Part shown: positions 6,630 to 15,227 of the stretch, piece by piece
Position numbering within the stretch: the first letter of the stretch is position 1
Layout of the letters: every line of letters begins with the position of its first letter
Assembly (NCBI GenBank): GCA_019104905.1
Contig: JAHRXB010000004.1
Coordinates: 1-18,788 of the forward strand
From: Bdellovibrio sp.
GTDB taxonomy: Bacteria; Bdellovibrionota; Bdellovibrionia; Bdellovibrionales; Bdellovibrionaceae
Direction of reading: 5' to 3'
DNA: 18,788 bases
Position numbers and translations under genes: made by a program
Notes under the pieces: model-generated
Database searches by the model: none
What the model was told of the DNA's origin: nothing
What the model saw: only the letters and a program-made list of their open reading frames with translations

Positions 6630-8514
6630 GTTTCCCTACCCCCAATATCTTATTGAAAAAGCTCAGACTCTTCGTCATCGTCACATTTTAGTGACGGGAG
6701 CTCACGGATTTATCGGGTCCCACCTCTTAAATATTCTCACTTTGGCGGACGTCCCTTGTCGTGGCCTCAGCTCTGGCAAAAACACTTCGAATGTTCGTCT
6801 GACTGAAAAAGCAAAAGAACATCTGGTACTCTGTGACCTGGATCTCCATGAGAGCGTTCGCCCGCATTTTGAAGGCATCACCTCGGTCATTCATACGGCG
6901 ACCTTCGGCGCTTACTCTTGGCAAAATGAATCGGCAGAGATCTTTAAGCAAGTGACCCAATTAGAGAATCTTTTAAGCCTTGCGAAAGAGGCCCAGGTTC
7001 AGTGCTTTATTCATCTTGGTTCTTCCAGTGAATATGGAAGTCACTGTGATCAAGCCAAAGAAGATCAACAGCCACAATGTAACAGTCTCTATTCGTTGGC
7101 TAAAAGCCAATGTCACGGCCTGATCTCATATTATGGAAAGCAACTTCACTTTCCAGCGTTCACATTACGTCTATTTTCAATCTATGGCCCTGGGGAACAC
7201 CCGCAAAGGCTGATCCCTCAACTTTGCCAAAGTTTGATCCAAGAATCGCCCGTGAAGTTATCCGATGCAAATACGGCCCGAGACTTCGTGCATATCTATG
7301 ATCTTCTCGAGATCATTTTAACCAGTCTTTCCGACGTCGATACCCAGGACTATGGAGAAGCCTACAATGTTTGTTCGGGATCACAGACCACTCTGGGTGA
7401 AATTGAAAATCTGCTAAAAAATGAATTCCACTTTTCCCAAGTACAATGGGACACGACCTTGGGAAAATCCTGGGATCTTAAACGCTGGTCAGGTTCTACG
7501 GAAAAAACTTTCAAACGGTTTGCCTGGAAACCGCAACTGACTTTGCAAGAGGGGCTGCGTCGGACCATCGAATTTTACAGATCGAATCCACACCTTTTGG
7601 AACGGAAACTCTTTCTTCCCAAAAAGAAGATCTCTATCGTGGCCCCCTGCTACATGGACAAAGAAAGCATCCCTGTCTTGTTTGAAAGACTGCACCGGGT
7701 TTTTCTGCACCTCGATTACGATTTTGAATTCATCGTTATTGATGACCTCAGTCCTGATGGCGCCTACGAAGCCTTCAAGGAATACGCCTTGAAGGACGCT
7801 CGCTGGGTGCTGGCTAAGCACACTCGCAACTTCGGCTCTCAAGCTATTTTTTTACATGGTTTGGAACTCGCCACGGGGGACGCGGTCATTCTTATGGACG
7901 GAGACCTGCAAGATCCTCCCGAGCTGATTCCTGAGTTCATTCAGCACTGGGAGCAAGGGGCGCAGCTGTGTCTAGGGCAGCGAGTTTCTCGCGAGGAAGG
8001 TTTTTTCTTCTCTTTAAAGTGCAAAGCTTTTTACCGCCTGTGGAATCTCTTTTCTCGCATTGAAATTCCTCTGGATTGCGGTGACTTCGGTTTGGTTTCT
8101 AAAGAAGTGGTCCTGCAAATCATCCATCATCGGGCTCGCGTTAAAATATGGCGTGCCCTCAGAGCTTACCCTTCCTATAAAACAGCCTTTGTTCCCTATC
8201 AAAGACCCTGTCGGGCTTTTGGACATAGCACCAACAGCAATCGCAAACTTCTTTTGTGGTTTATAAAGTTTATCTTCTCGACACCCAATTATATTGCTCT
8301 CACCTATGCGATCTTAGGCCTCTTAGGGATGATGTTATTTCAAGGTCACTTCTATTTTGTCGTTTTGTGGGGACTCGGGGGTTTGAGTTTATTAATAGCT
8401 CTTCTTAATTTGATTTACACCTCTTACTTTAACTACCCCGCATTCACGACAGAAGAGCTGATAAAAAAACAACTTCTTGTCCGTTTCCCTCGAGAAGACG
8501 ATGTTCGTCATTAA
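6616..8514 (+). CDS. Fused NAD-dependent sugar epimerase/dehydratase and GT2 glycosyltransferase
   Basis: This 632-residue protein joins two enzymes. Residues about 20-325 are an extended short-chain dehydrogenase acting on nucleotide sugars: GAHGFIG (28-34) for NAD binding, GSSSEYG (135-141), catalytic Tyr159-x3-Lys163, and RLFSIYGPGEHP (185-196). Residues about 336-632 are a family 2 glycosyltransferase of the DPM/ArnC/GtrB type: APCYMDKE (343-350), Asp376-Asp377, the metal motif DGDLQDPPEL (428-437), then CGDFGLVS (488-495) and two membrane helices (about 556-575 and 579-603). Family members of this kind load a sugar onto polyprenyl phosphate at the inner face of the inner membrane. Both halves keep their key residues. 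It overlaps the transketolase gene by 14 bases and the methyltransferase by 14. The substrate cannot be read from the sequence. Confidence 0.88.
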   Translation: MTKTEFPYPQYLIEKAQTLRHRHILVTGAHGFIGSHLLNILTLADVPCRGLSSGKNTSNVRLTEKAKEHLVLCDLDLHESVRPHFEGITSVIHTATFGAYSWQNESAEIFKQVTQLENLLSLAKEAQVQCFIHLGSSSEYGSHCDQAKEDQQPQCNSLYSLAKSQCHGLISYYGKQLHFPAFTLRLFSIYGPGEHPQRLIPQLCQSLIQESPVKLSDANTARDFVHIYDLLEIILTSLSDVDTQDYGEAYNVCSGSQTTLGEIENLLKNEFHFSQVQWDTTLGKSWDLKRWSGSTEKTFKRFAWKPQLTLQEGLRRTIEFYRSNPHLLERKLFLPKKKISIVAPCYMDKESIPVLFERLHRVFLHLDYDFEFIVIDDLSPDGAYEAFKEYALKDARWVLAKHTRNFGSQAIFLHGLELATGDAVILMDGDLQDPPELIPEFIQHWEQGAQLCLGQRVSREEGFFFSLKCKAFYRLWNLFSRIEIPLDCGDFGLVSKEVVLQIIHHRARVKIWRALRAYPSYKTAFVPYQRPCRAFGHSTNSNRKLLLWFIKFIFSTPNYIALTYAILGLLGMMLFQGHFYFVVLWGLGGLSLLIALLNLIYTSYFNYPAFTTEELIKKQLLVRFPREDDVRH

Positions 8515-9232
8515 AGATGAGCAAGGACATAGCCAAGTCTGGGCCCCTCATTCCGGAAACACACTCCGGGCTCAAGGGCGTATTTCCAAAATTCTCAACA
8601 CTTTGCCTCCCCATTCGCACGTCTTGGAGTTGGGCTGTGGACACGGTGATTTAACATTAGCTCTTCTTGACGGTGGTCACCACGTCACCGCCGTAGACCG
8701 TTCACAAAAGATGCTCGAAGCGACCGCTAAAAAGTGTCAAAACCATCAAAGACTGAGCTTGCATCAATCGGATCTTGCCCTCTATTTAGAAAAGGAAGCA
8801 AATCACTATGATGCCATCGTGGGCATGGGGATCTTGCATCATGTGACTCAAGATCTCCCGTCGATTTTGTCTCGGATGGCTCATTGCTTAAAGCAGGACG
8901 GGCGTGGTCTTTTCTGGGAGCCCAATCGCGCAAATCCCCTGGTCAAATTTATCTTTGGCACTTCCTTAGGAAGAAGATGGTTTTCTTTAGAGGAAAAGGA
9001 AGAGGCTTTTACTAAAGAAGAGATCGAATCTCTTTTACGACCCTTGTTTCCCCAGGTTCGTGTTGCCCCCCAAGATTGGGCCTACCCTTTTACGCCACCG
9101 GGATTATTAAAAAGACTTCGTACTCTGGAAACGATGGCACCGGACTTTTTACGTCGGCGGGTTTCTCAATCTTTATGGATTGAGTTCTCGCGATCTGCTT
9201 CTTTGGAAGCTAAAACTGAAAGTCCCAAATAG
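8501..9232 (+). CDS. Class I SAM-dependent methyltransferase
   Basis: This 243-residue protein has the Rossmann methyltransferase fold: motif I VLELGCGHG (about 41-49), the ribose-contacting Asp in TAVDRS, a DAIVGMGILHHV segment as motif III/IV and a loop with WEPNRANP. Similar enzymes methylate sugars, lipids or quinones. At the end of this sugar operon a nucleotide-sugar or glycolipid substrate is likely. I chose the ATG at 8501, which follows GAGAAG and overlaps the fusion gene by 14 bases, the same overlap as at the previous junction. A TTG at 8477 would add 8 residues. The 3' end overlaps the convergent methyltransferase gene by 67 bases. Confidence 0.85.
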   Translation: MFVIKDEQGHSQVWAPHSGNTLRAQGRISKILNTLPPHSHVLELGCGHGDLTLALLDGGHHVTAVDRSQKMLEATAKKCQNHQRLSLHQSDLALYLEKEANHYDAIVGMGILHHVTQDLPSILSRMAHCLKQDGRGLFWEPNRANPLVKFIFGTSLGRRWFSLEEKEEAFTKEEIESLLRPLFPQVRVAPQDWAYPFTPPGLLKRLRTLETMAPDFLRRRVSQSLWIEFSRSASLEAKTESPK

Positions 9233-9882
9233 AACGAAGTCGAACTTCTTCGCAAAGTAAAATGAGCAATCAACAGAAGAACCACGGCGATCGGCGCCAG
9301 CAATACTGCCAAGACAAAATAGCGCGAAGTTAGCATACGAAACAGCGCGAAGTTCAGATAGCTGCTGACGACAGACACCCCGTTCCCTCTTTTGACAATC
9401 TTCTCAACTCGGTAGCCCGCGCCGGTTAAAAGCTCTTTCATCCCCTCGGCGGTCCATCTTTGAAAATCCTCCGGCGCTCCGTGTTCGCGCGCCAGAAAAG
9501 GTGTTGTGATATAAATTTTTTTGCCAAGCTCTTGATGTCTGGAAAGTGTCTGCAAAATATTTGCAGGATCCCGGAGATGTTCAAAGACCTCCAGGGCCGC
9601 AATCAAGTCGAACTGCCGTCCTTGAGGAACTTCTTCTAAAGACTTCCAGGTCGCTTCAAAGTTGGGATCAACACTGTGATACTCCCGACACATCATTCGC
9701 TGTTTTAAAATCTGAGAACCCGCACCAAAATCTAAAACACACCCTTGAGGGGTGTTCAATCCCAGGACTTTCTCAGCTTGAAGAATACTGCGAAATTGCA
9801 GATCCAAAAAAGATCTCCACATCCCATTTTTGAATTCATGCAGATCCGGAAATGATTTACTTCTTTTAATCACCCAATTCAT
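9166..9882 (-). CDS. Membrane-anchored class I SAM methyltransferase
   Basis: This protein of 238 residues carries a methyltransferase core: VLDFGAG (49-55), SVDPN near 70-74, FDLIAALEVFEHL (91-103) in the style of motif II, and ITTPF at 125-129. A strongly hydrophobic segment (about 188-210) near the C-terminus should anchor it to the inner membrane, unlike its convergent neighbour. I chose the ATG at 9882 because GGGAG (9893-9889) lies 6 bases upstream. The overlap with the GT-C gene is 17 bases. A longer start at 9951 would give 261 residues and an 86-base overlap, with weaker support. It is the last gene of the pseudopilin operon. A lipid-linked or membrane-near sugar is a reasonable substrate guess. 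UbiG-like enzymes share this core, but no quinone context is present. Confidence 0.82.
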   Translation of the reverse strand: MNWVIKRSKSFPDLHEFKNGMWRSFLDLQFRSILQAEKVLGLNTPQGCVLDFGAGSQILKQRMMCREYHSVDPNFEATWKSLEEVPQGRQFDLIAALEVFEHLRDPANILQTLSRHQELGKKIYITTPFLAREHGAPEDFQRWTAEGMKELLTGAGYRVEKIVKRGNGVSVVSSYLNFALFRMLTSRYFVLAVLLAPIAVVLLLIAHFTLRRSSTSFYLGLSVLASKEADRENSIHKD

Positions 9883-11371
9883 ATAAAACTCCCAGGGTGA
9901 TTCCATCATAAGATATTTCTTTTTTGCTTTTGATGAAGTGGTTATTCTCAAACAAAATCAGTCTTTTCTCGTAATCTTTCTGCGCCTCAAGTAGCAAGTT
10001 TTTGATTTCTGGTCTAGGTCTTTCCAACATGGTGATGGCCTGAATAAAAACCCATTTCGCCTTATTCTCCCGCTCCATCATTTGCATTCGATTTAACCAA
10101 TCCACATGATTGATTCCAAAAAAAGTAATAGGAATTCCTGCGCGATCTGCCGCCAAGCGAGCCTTGGTGTAATCAATGCCCGAAGTCCAGATAAACGGAG
10201 CCTTTGTCTGAGCCAAAACCAGCTGGCTCACCTTCTCGCTATCTCCCGAGAAAATACGCCACCGATCGCGGCTTTTCAGGCCCCCCAGCATATAGACCAA
10301 GGTTCCCAACGACAAAAGAAGAGACAAATAGACCGCCATCACTGCGCGCTGATTTTTCTTGAGAATCTGCGAAGCCCCCACGGCGGCGACAAAGGCAACC
10401 ACGGGAAGAATAAAGGGGAAATGAACATAGCTGGGACTAAATCCCACCAAAACCAAGGCCAAAAGAAATAGCCCACAAATATCTCGGTCTGTTTTATTTT
10501 TGAAGCAGATATAAAGTCCCCAAGCAAAAAACAGACTGGTTCCATAAGAAAGCGGACTCTGCGGCCCCAACATGTTTGCAAAACCGTATCCCACATCGTC
10601 CATCGAGATTTCAGAAATCTTTCCCCAATGAGTTTGCAGAGGTGGAAACCACCATAGTAGGACCGCATTTAAGTAATGATGGAGAGCTTCTTGCCAACCT
10701 CTTTCCACCAAATAAGATCCTTTTGAAAAGAATCCTTTTATATGATCTTCCCCAAGAAGAAATAGGGCCCCAAAAAAAGTAAAGGCTCCCGCAATGTCAG
10801 CCCCCAATTTCCACCACCGCCGGCGCGTCAGGTTGACCAACCCTCCCCAAAGAAGAACCACTCGAAACGAGGCATAGTAAGCCAGACCTTCAAAAGAGAC
10901 GAACATTCGCCCAAAAGGGTTCTTCAAATCCAGAAGATAGAGACTGGTCCATAACCCCGCGACACAAGGACCCAATACATAGGAAAAGAAAAAATGCCAA
11001 GGCATCAAAGCCAAGAACGTCGCCGCAAGCAATGCTGTCTCACGGGAGCTCCGGCGCAAAACCCAAAGATAACAAAGCCCCACTTCTAAAAACGAAATAA
11101 AGACGGCGCCCACTCGCGGAGAAATTCCCCACAGATCCAAGGCTCCAAAGAAATAGGCTGACGGAGTTTCCCAGGCAGGAATCTCACCATAACTAATAAG
11201 GAGCCATCGCCCCTCTTCAATCCACTTTCTTCCCCAATAGACGACAACGGCCTCGTCGCCCTCCATTCCTGCGGGGAACAAGAAAAGCCCCACACAACGC
11301 AAAAGCAATCCCAGAATCAAAAAAATAGCAAGATAACGAGTGTTAAGACGTTCTTCAGAATGAGAGGACAT
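9866..11371 (-). CDS. GT-C type polytopic membrane glycosyltransferase
   Basis: This 501-residue protein has about nine or ten hydrophobic helices followed by a soluble region (about 365-501). Just after the first helix is EGDEA (37-41), with Asp39-Glu40 in the first periplasmic loop. This is the signature of GT-C enzymes (PMT, ArnT and GT39/GT83-like), which use a polyprenyl-phosphate-linked sugar as donor outside the inner membrane. It resembles that group by topology and motif, not by a residue-level match to a named member. The stop of the PilV-like gene overlaps its start by 17 bases, and the methyltransferase overlaps its end by 17, so its translation is tied to pseudopilin genes. Its acceptor could be a pilin, lipid A, or a polysaccharide. 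A natural donor maker is the GT2 enzyme in the converging operon. Confidence 0.8.
   Translation of the reverse strand: MSSHSEERLNTRYLAIFLILGLLLRCVGLFLFPAGMEGDEAVVVYWGRKWIEEGRWLLISYGEIPAWETPSAYFFGALDLWGISPRVGAVFISFLEVGLCYLWVLRRSSRETALLAATFLALMPWHFFFSYVLGPCVAGLWTSLYLLDLKNPFGRMFVSFEGLAYYASFRVVLLWGGLVNLTRRRWWKLGADIAGAFTFFGALFLLGEDHIKGFFSKGSYLVERGWQEALHHYLNAVLLWWFPPLQTHWGKISEISMDDVGYGFANMLGPQSPLSYGTSLFFAWGLYICFKNKTDRDICGLFLLALVLVGFSPSYVHFPFILPVVAFVAAVGASQILKKNQRAVMAVYLSLLLSLGTLVYMLGGLKSRDRWRIFSGDSEKVSQLVLAQTKAPFIWTSGIDYTKARLAADRAGIPITFFGINHVDWLNRMQMMERENKAKWVFIQAITMLERPRPEIKNLLLEAQKDYEKRLILFENNHFIKSKKEISYDGITLGVLYELGD
9889..9893 (-). promoter_or_regulatory. Ribosome binding site deciding the start of the anchored methyltransferase
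   Basis: GGGAG on the minus strand, 6 bases before the ATG at 9882, lies inside the end of the GT-C gene. It supports the shorter start over the upstream start at 9951. Confidence 0.6.
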
Positions 11372-11900
11372 GGGCTTTCAAACGACTGAGGTAATAAACT
11401 TTTTCTGAGTTGGTAGACTTATCCACGAACTTAATTCGCATCAGCAATCGAGACATCGGAACGTAGTTGAAAGACGTCCCCGCAACCGCGGGATTTCCGT
11501 CATAATTTCGATCCATTTCCTGAACTCGGTAATAACTGAGACGAATCTCACAAACGGGCTCGTTCGTTAAAGGAATAGGTTGTCCTTCTTTATCAAAACA
11601 AGCTTGCGTGGATTGATCGTCGTCAAAGCTGGCCTGGTAGGCGGCCTGATCAAAAACCGCTCCTTGTATAAATTTAGCGTTCTTTCTAAAAGGCAAACTT
11701 TCCAAGTCTTTCAAAAGATCTTCTTGAACAGAGTAGACAACTCGTATCAAGGAGGATCGCTGCAGAATACTGCGACTCTGTTTATAGACATTCGCCTGAA
11801 ATGAAATAATAGCCGCCACGGTGATTCCAAAAATCGCCAGAGCTATCACAACTTCCAAGATCGAAATACCCTTTTGAGTCTTAAATATTCCAACGTTCAT
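11355..11900 (-). CDS. PilV/GspI-like minor pseudopilin
   Basis: This 181-residue protein starts with a class III prepilin signal: basic leader, KG at 10-11 with cleavage after Gly11, then ISILEVVIALAIFGITVAAI, where Glu16 is the +5 glutamate and position +1 is Ile rather than Phe. The leader peptidase PilD should process it, and the helix should pack into a pilus-like core. Cys101 and Cys117 could form a disulfide in the C-terminal domain. AGGA lies 5 bases before the ATG, and the stop of the preceding gene is 5 bases upstream. Its place after PilW- and PilX-like genes suits a minor pilin of the PilV/GspI kind. The exact paralogue is inferred from order and length. Confidence 0.85.
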   Translation of the reverse strand: MNVGIFKTQKGISILEVVIALAIFGITVAAIISFQANVYKQSRSILQRSSLIRVVYSVQEDLLKDLESLPFRKNAKFIQGAVFDQAAYQASFDDDQSTQACFDKEGQPIPLTNEPVCEIRLSYYRVQEMDRNYDGNPAVAGTSFNYVPMSRLLMRIKFVDKSTNSEKVYYLSRLKAHVLSF

Positions 11901-11905
11901 AGGTC

Positions 11906-13555
11906 CTATTTTCCCAAATATGGCTTTTTAATCAAAGGCAGATTCAACAAGGGAACCCCAACCCCCGCCTGCACTCTTGTTCCCTCACCACTGATGGCGG
12001 CCAATTCCTTATCACCAGCAATTCCTGGGAATCCTTTTCTTAATGCACTTAAGCTGTAAAACTTTGTTCCCGCGAGGGCCTGAATATGACCGCCAAAAAT
12101 AGTTCCGTAAATATTGGCGGCTGATTTTACCGTCAATGATTTCACAGGACTGACGATATAAGCATGACTTCCCACAACTTCCACGGCGTCCGCCCCCCCT
12201 GAAAGAAAGAGCTTTTCTGGCTCAGAGCCTTTGCAGTACTCTTGAATCATCGAGTTCGTATTCCCGGCGGTATCATAGGCGTAGGCACCACTATCAACCT
12301 TGACCTTCAAGCTTGAACAAACATTCCCCAGATTTGAAATATAATCAGAAATTCCAAAATCTTGAATCGGCGCCAAAGGCTTTTTACAGTACATTGAAGA
12401 CTGATTGGCCATGGGCATTCCCGGAACACACTCGCCATCATTGATAAGCTTTTCAACTGGGAACCGTACAATCAGACCCTTACGGAATTTTTCTTTCATG
12501 AGGGCACGATAGGTCTCGGGGGCCACTGTGGAATCCACCAGTAAGTCACCCGAAATAATGACGATCTCATTGAACACCGGCAGGTCTGTTAATGCGACGT
12601 CGATATCGCCGTTAAAAAACACTCGCCCATTGACCTTGCTATCGCTCCCGCCCAGATTCATAGACTGTGAAAACTTTCGTGTCTTAGCCCCGGCCGAAGT
12701 TTCCGGATACATCATGAAGATCGAAAAGTCTTTGACCGTTGAACTGTACAGGATCATGGACTCAGAGGCATTGGCACTTCTTCTAAATAAGGACGAGCCA
12801 TAATTCACTTCAGACCGAATCGTCACATAACGTTCATTCGAAACAGTCTCAAAACCTGCTGAAGAACTGTAGAACGTAAAAATTAACTTCGCGTCAAACA
12901 CACCACTTTGTAACATCTTAAGAATGTTCTGATCGGTATTCAGGCGAATAGATTGGTTATCTGGATTCTTCAAAACTTCATCCAAATTGAGGGTCAAACT
13001 ATAGCCTCCGGAGCCATCCTTCGTCATAATGGCTTGGCGCGTGCCCGAGGTTGTCTGCAAAACTCCGTCAGCCATACCCAAGACCCCAACACTGCCTGAG
13101 CGAGCCCACATCTTCAACATCATATCTTCAAACATCGCACCATCCATCAAAGGATTTCTTACGAAGAAAGGACAGAATGTGGATTGCCCTGCCGCTTTGA
13201 GATCTCCGACCTCCACGGCATTGGCGTCATAGCCCCCACAACTGTTCAAAAGAAATGCGTTGGTGGCCACCAAGGAGCCATAAGACTGCTGGGAAAAATC
13301 TTTAAGCAGCGCCAAACGTCCCGAGTTCATCGACAAAGGATTGTCTAAAAAGATGACCCGCTCGTAAGCAAGAAAGTACTTTCCCAATTCAACAATATCA
13401 CCAGCAATCATTTTCGCTTGAAGAAAACGAATTTCGTCCTCGGAACCACCACGGCGGGACTGCACAAAATTCAAAATGACATAGCTGGCAACAGCGAAGA
13501 CCGCCGTAACTATGATGACAATTGTCAGAGCACTTCCTTTTTTTCCAACTCTCAT
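11906..13555 (-). CDS. Oversized PilX/GspK-like pseudopilin
   Basis: This 549-residue protein has a short basic leader, KKG (5-7), and then SALTIVIIVTAVFAVASYVILNF. This looks like a class III signal but lacks the +5 glutamate (Ile12 is there), as in GspK-type tip pseudopilins and some PilX proteins. The body is far larger than PilX (about 200 residues) or GspK (about 320). It contains runs such as VNGRVFFNGDIDVAL and ANIYGTIFGGHIQALAG that look like turns of a beta-solenoid, similar to polymer-forming or bactofilin-type segments. Whether the leader is cleaved is uncertain. The ATG follows GGGA at 5 bases, and the gap to the upstream stop is 11 bases. I place it as a tip or minor component in the same operon. 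Confidence 0.72.
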   Translation of the reverse strand: MRVGKKGSALTIVIIVTAVFAVASYVILNFVQSRRGGSEDEIRFLQAKMIAGDIVELGKYFLAYERVIFLDNPLSMNSGRLALLKDFSQQSYGSLVATNAFLLNSCGGYDANAVEVGDLKAAGQSTFCPFFVRNPLMDGAMFEDMMLKMWARSGSVGVLGMADGVLQTTSGTRQAIMTKDGSGGYSLTLNLDEVLKNPDNQSIRLNTDQNILKMLQSGVFDAKLIFTFYSSSAGFETVSNERYVTIRSEVNYGSSLFRRSANASESMILYSSTVKDFSIFMMYPETSAGAKTRKFSQSMNLGGSDSKVNGRVFFNGDIDVALTDLPVFNEIVIISGDLLVDSTVAPETYRALMKEKFRKGLIVRFPVEKLINDGECVPGMPMANQSSMYCKKPLAPIQDFGISDYISNLGNVCSSLKVKVDSGAYAYDTAGNTNSMIQEYCKGSEPEKLFLSGGADAVEVVGSHAYIVSPVKSLTVKSAANIYGTIFGGHIQALAGTKFYSLSALRKGFPGIAGDKELAAISGEGTRVQAGVGVPLLNLPLIKKPYLGK

Positions 13556-13566
13556 GACATTCCCGT

Positions 13567-15219
13567 TTAATTACAGTTTATATAGGCACCACTACTTGGA
13601 AAGACAGAGTTGGCTCCATCTTTCGGCATGACATCCATTTTGTAGGGTCTTAAGTAAACCCGTTTCAATGCTCTAAAGGGATGCTCCCAAGCGTAACAAC
13701 TTCCGGACACCCCTGTCGCAAAGGCGTCAGGCTCACCCGACCACTGGCAACTGGTCTCCATATTCACGCCAAACTTTCCATAGTAGACATTGCTATCGTC
13801 CCCAGAAAAAGAACTGCCTAAATTCACAAAACCAAACCCATTGCAAGAAGGCGTCGAAGGACCCCCAAAACGATATTTCGTCGGAGCTTCGATGGATTCT
13901 GCAGAGCAATTAATAGTCTTCACTTGATTTAGATTTGTATCAAAATAACTCATACTTGCTGTCAGAGCCACGAGCCCCCGAACCGCGCAAGTGTAAACGT
14001 CAAATCCCGCAGCCCCTTGATTCAAGGTGATAGACCCACTAATTCCAGGTCCCTCAACCAGCCCCCCGATGCTTGGTGGCGGATAAGAACCCGTCGCAGG
14101 ATCATGCTTGAAACATTGAACCGTGGCTCCCGTTGAAGGACTGAAGGCAATATTAATAGAGGCCGCAGGAATGGATTCAGAAACGGATCCTGTCAATTTC
14201 AACGAGATCGTATTTCTATATAACTCCGAAGAGGGACTGAGTTTCAATATACCGGCCTTATATTCTTGATTCACGGAACACGTCGGGAAGTTCATGGCCA
14301 CGGAAGGCGCTCCCACAGGAGAATAGATATTAGAAATCTGAAACGCGTTAAGATTGTACTGCGCTTCAATGGCTTTGCCTTGATAGTATTTGGCTGCGTT
14401 ACTGGCCATTGTGCTTTGTTCGATATTGAAATCCACTTTATAATTCATTCGCCCGTAGATTTTCTTTCCTTCACTGTCGTCAGAGTTTGGCGTCCACTTG
14501 GCAGAAATATTCACTTGGCTGACCCCATCTAAAACGGGTTCCGCCACGCCCCCTCCTGGCCAGGTCTGACGGGAAAAGACTCCTTTTTCCAAAGTGTATT
14601 TCACAGGGCTGACACGACTTAACAAAGTGTTGGATTTGATATTCGGTCCGAAGAAAGTACTTAGATTTTTTGCAGACAATGAATCATGGCACGAACTTCC
14701 CTCTTCACTTAAAGAGGTCGACTTAATTTTCACTTGTTTGGTTGCCGCGTCGACACTTTCCACTTTAAAAAGTCCCGCTTCAGACATGGCCGAGGCCAGA
14801 TTCAACAAGACATAGTCGCCAGCACGAAGTTTCGCTGCCTCTGCCACAACAATCGTGTTCACGGTCGGAGCCAATCCCACCGTGCTGGCCAAATCCACTC
14901 TCACAAATTCAATACTGGAGCCATCCCCACTCAGGGTCATTTTGGACTCATCCTCGGTCGTCATCAAAGTTTCAGAGGAACTGCAGTTAAAGATGCCCAG
15001 GCGAGACCAATAAGTTCCCTCCAGATCGGCAATCACGCGTTTGTGAGAATTCACGATCAAAAAGTCATCCATCAGACGTTTGGAAACGTCTTTTTCAAAA
15101 GTCGACAACTGATTCATGACGGCGACGATCGCAAGGACAAAGAAGCCTGTGATCGCCACAGCAATCATTAACTCAGTGACGGTAAATCCTTTTTCGCGTC
15201 TCTCAAAAATTCTGAGCAT
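13567..15219 (-). CDS. Oversized PilW/GspJ-like pseudopilin
   Basis: This 550-residue protein has a clear class III prepilin signal: REKG (8-11), cleavage after Gly11, then FTVTELMIAVAITGFFVLAI with Phe12 at +1 and Glu16 at +5. PilW is usually about 270 residues, so the C-terminal region is roughly twice as long. It is Cys-rich, with Gly/Ser-rich, beta-type stretches. The start follows AGAGG at about 3-4 bases, and the upstream stop is 8 bases away. Order in the operon, after the large secreted protein and before the PilX-like gene, matches the PilW slot of minor-pilin operons. The extra length may carry an adhesive or scaffolding domain, but no named domain is recognisable. Confidence 0.82.
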   Translation of the reverse strand: MLRIFERREKGFTVTELMIAVAITGFFVLAIVAVMNQLSTFEKDVSKRLMDDFLIVNSHKRVIADLEGTYWSRLGIFNCSSSETLMTTEDESKMTLSGDGSSIEFVRVDLASTVGLAPTVNTIVVAEAAKLRAGDYVLLNLASAMSEAGLFKVESVDAATKQVKIKSTSLSEEGSSCHDSLSAKNLSTFFGPNIKSNTLLSRVSPVKYTLEKGVFSRQTWPGGGVAEPVLDGVSQVNISAKWTPNSDDSEGKKIYGRMNYKVDFNIEQSTMASNAAKYYQGKAIEAQYNLNAFQISNIYSPVGAPSVAMNFPTCSVNQEYKAGILKLSPSSELYRNTISLKLTGSVSESIPAASINIAFSPSTGATVQCFKHDPATGSYPPPSIGGLVEGPGISGSITLNQGAAGFDVYTCAVRGLVALTASMSYFDTNLNQVKTINCSAESIEAPTKYRFGGPSTPSCNGFGFVNLGSSFSGDDSNVYYGKFGVNMETSCQWSGEPDAFATGVSGSCYAWEHPFRALKRVYLRPYKMDVMPKDGANSVFPSSGAYINCN

Positions 15220-15227
15220 CTGCCTCT

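Noticed and set aside
9883..9951. N-terminal extension of the anchored methyltransferase from 9951
   Set aside because: It overlaps the GT-C gene by 86 bases without a good ribosome site. The ATG at 9882 has GGGAG at proper spacing.
14734..15171. Plus-strand open frame of 145 residues
   Set aside because: It lies antisense within the PilW-like gene, has His/Arg-rich shadow composition and no start signal.
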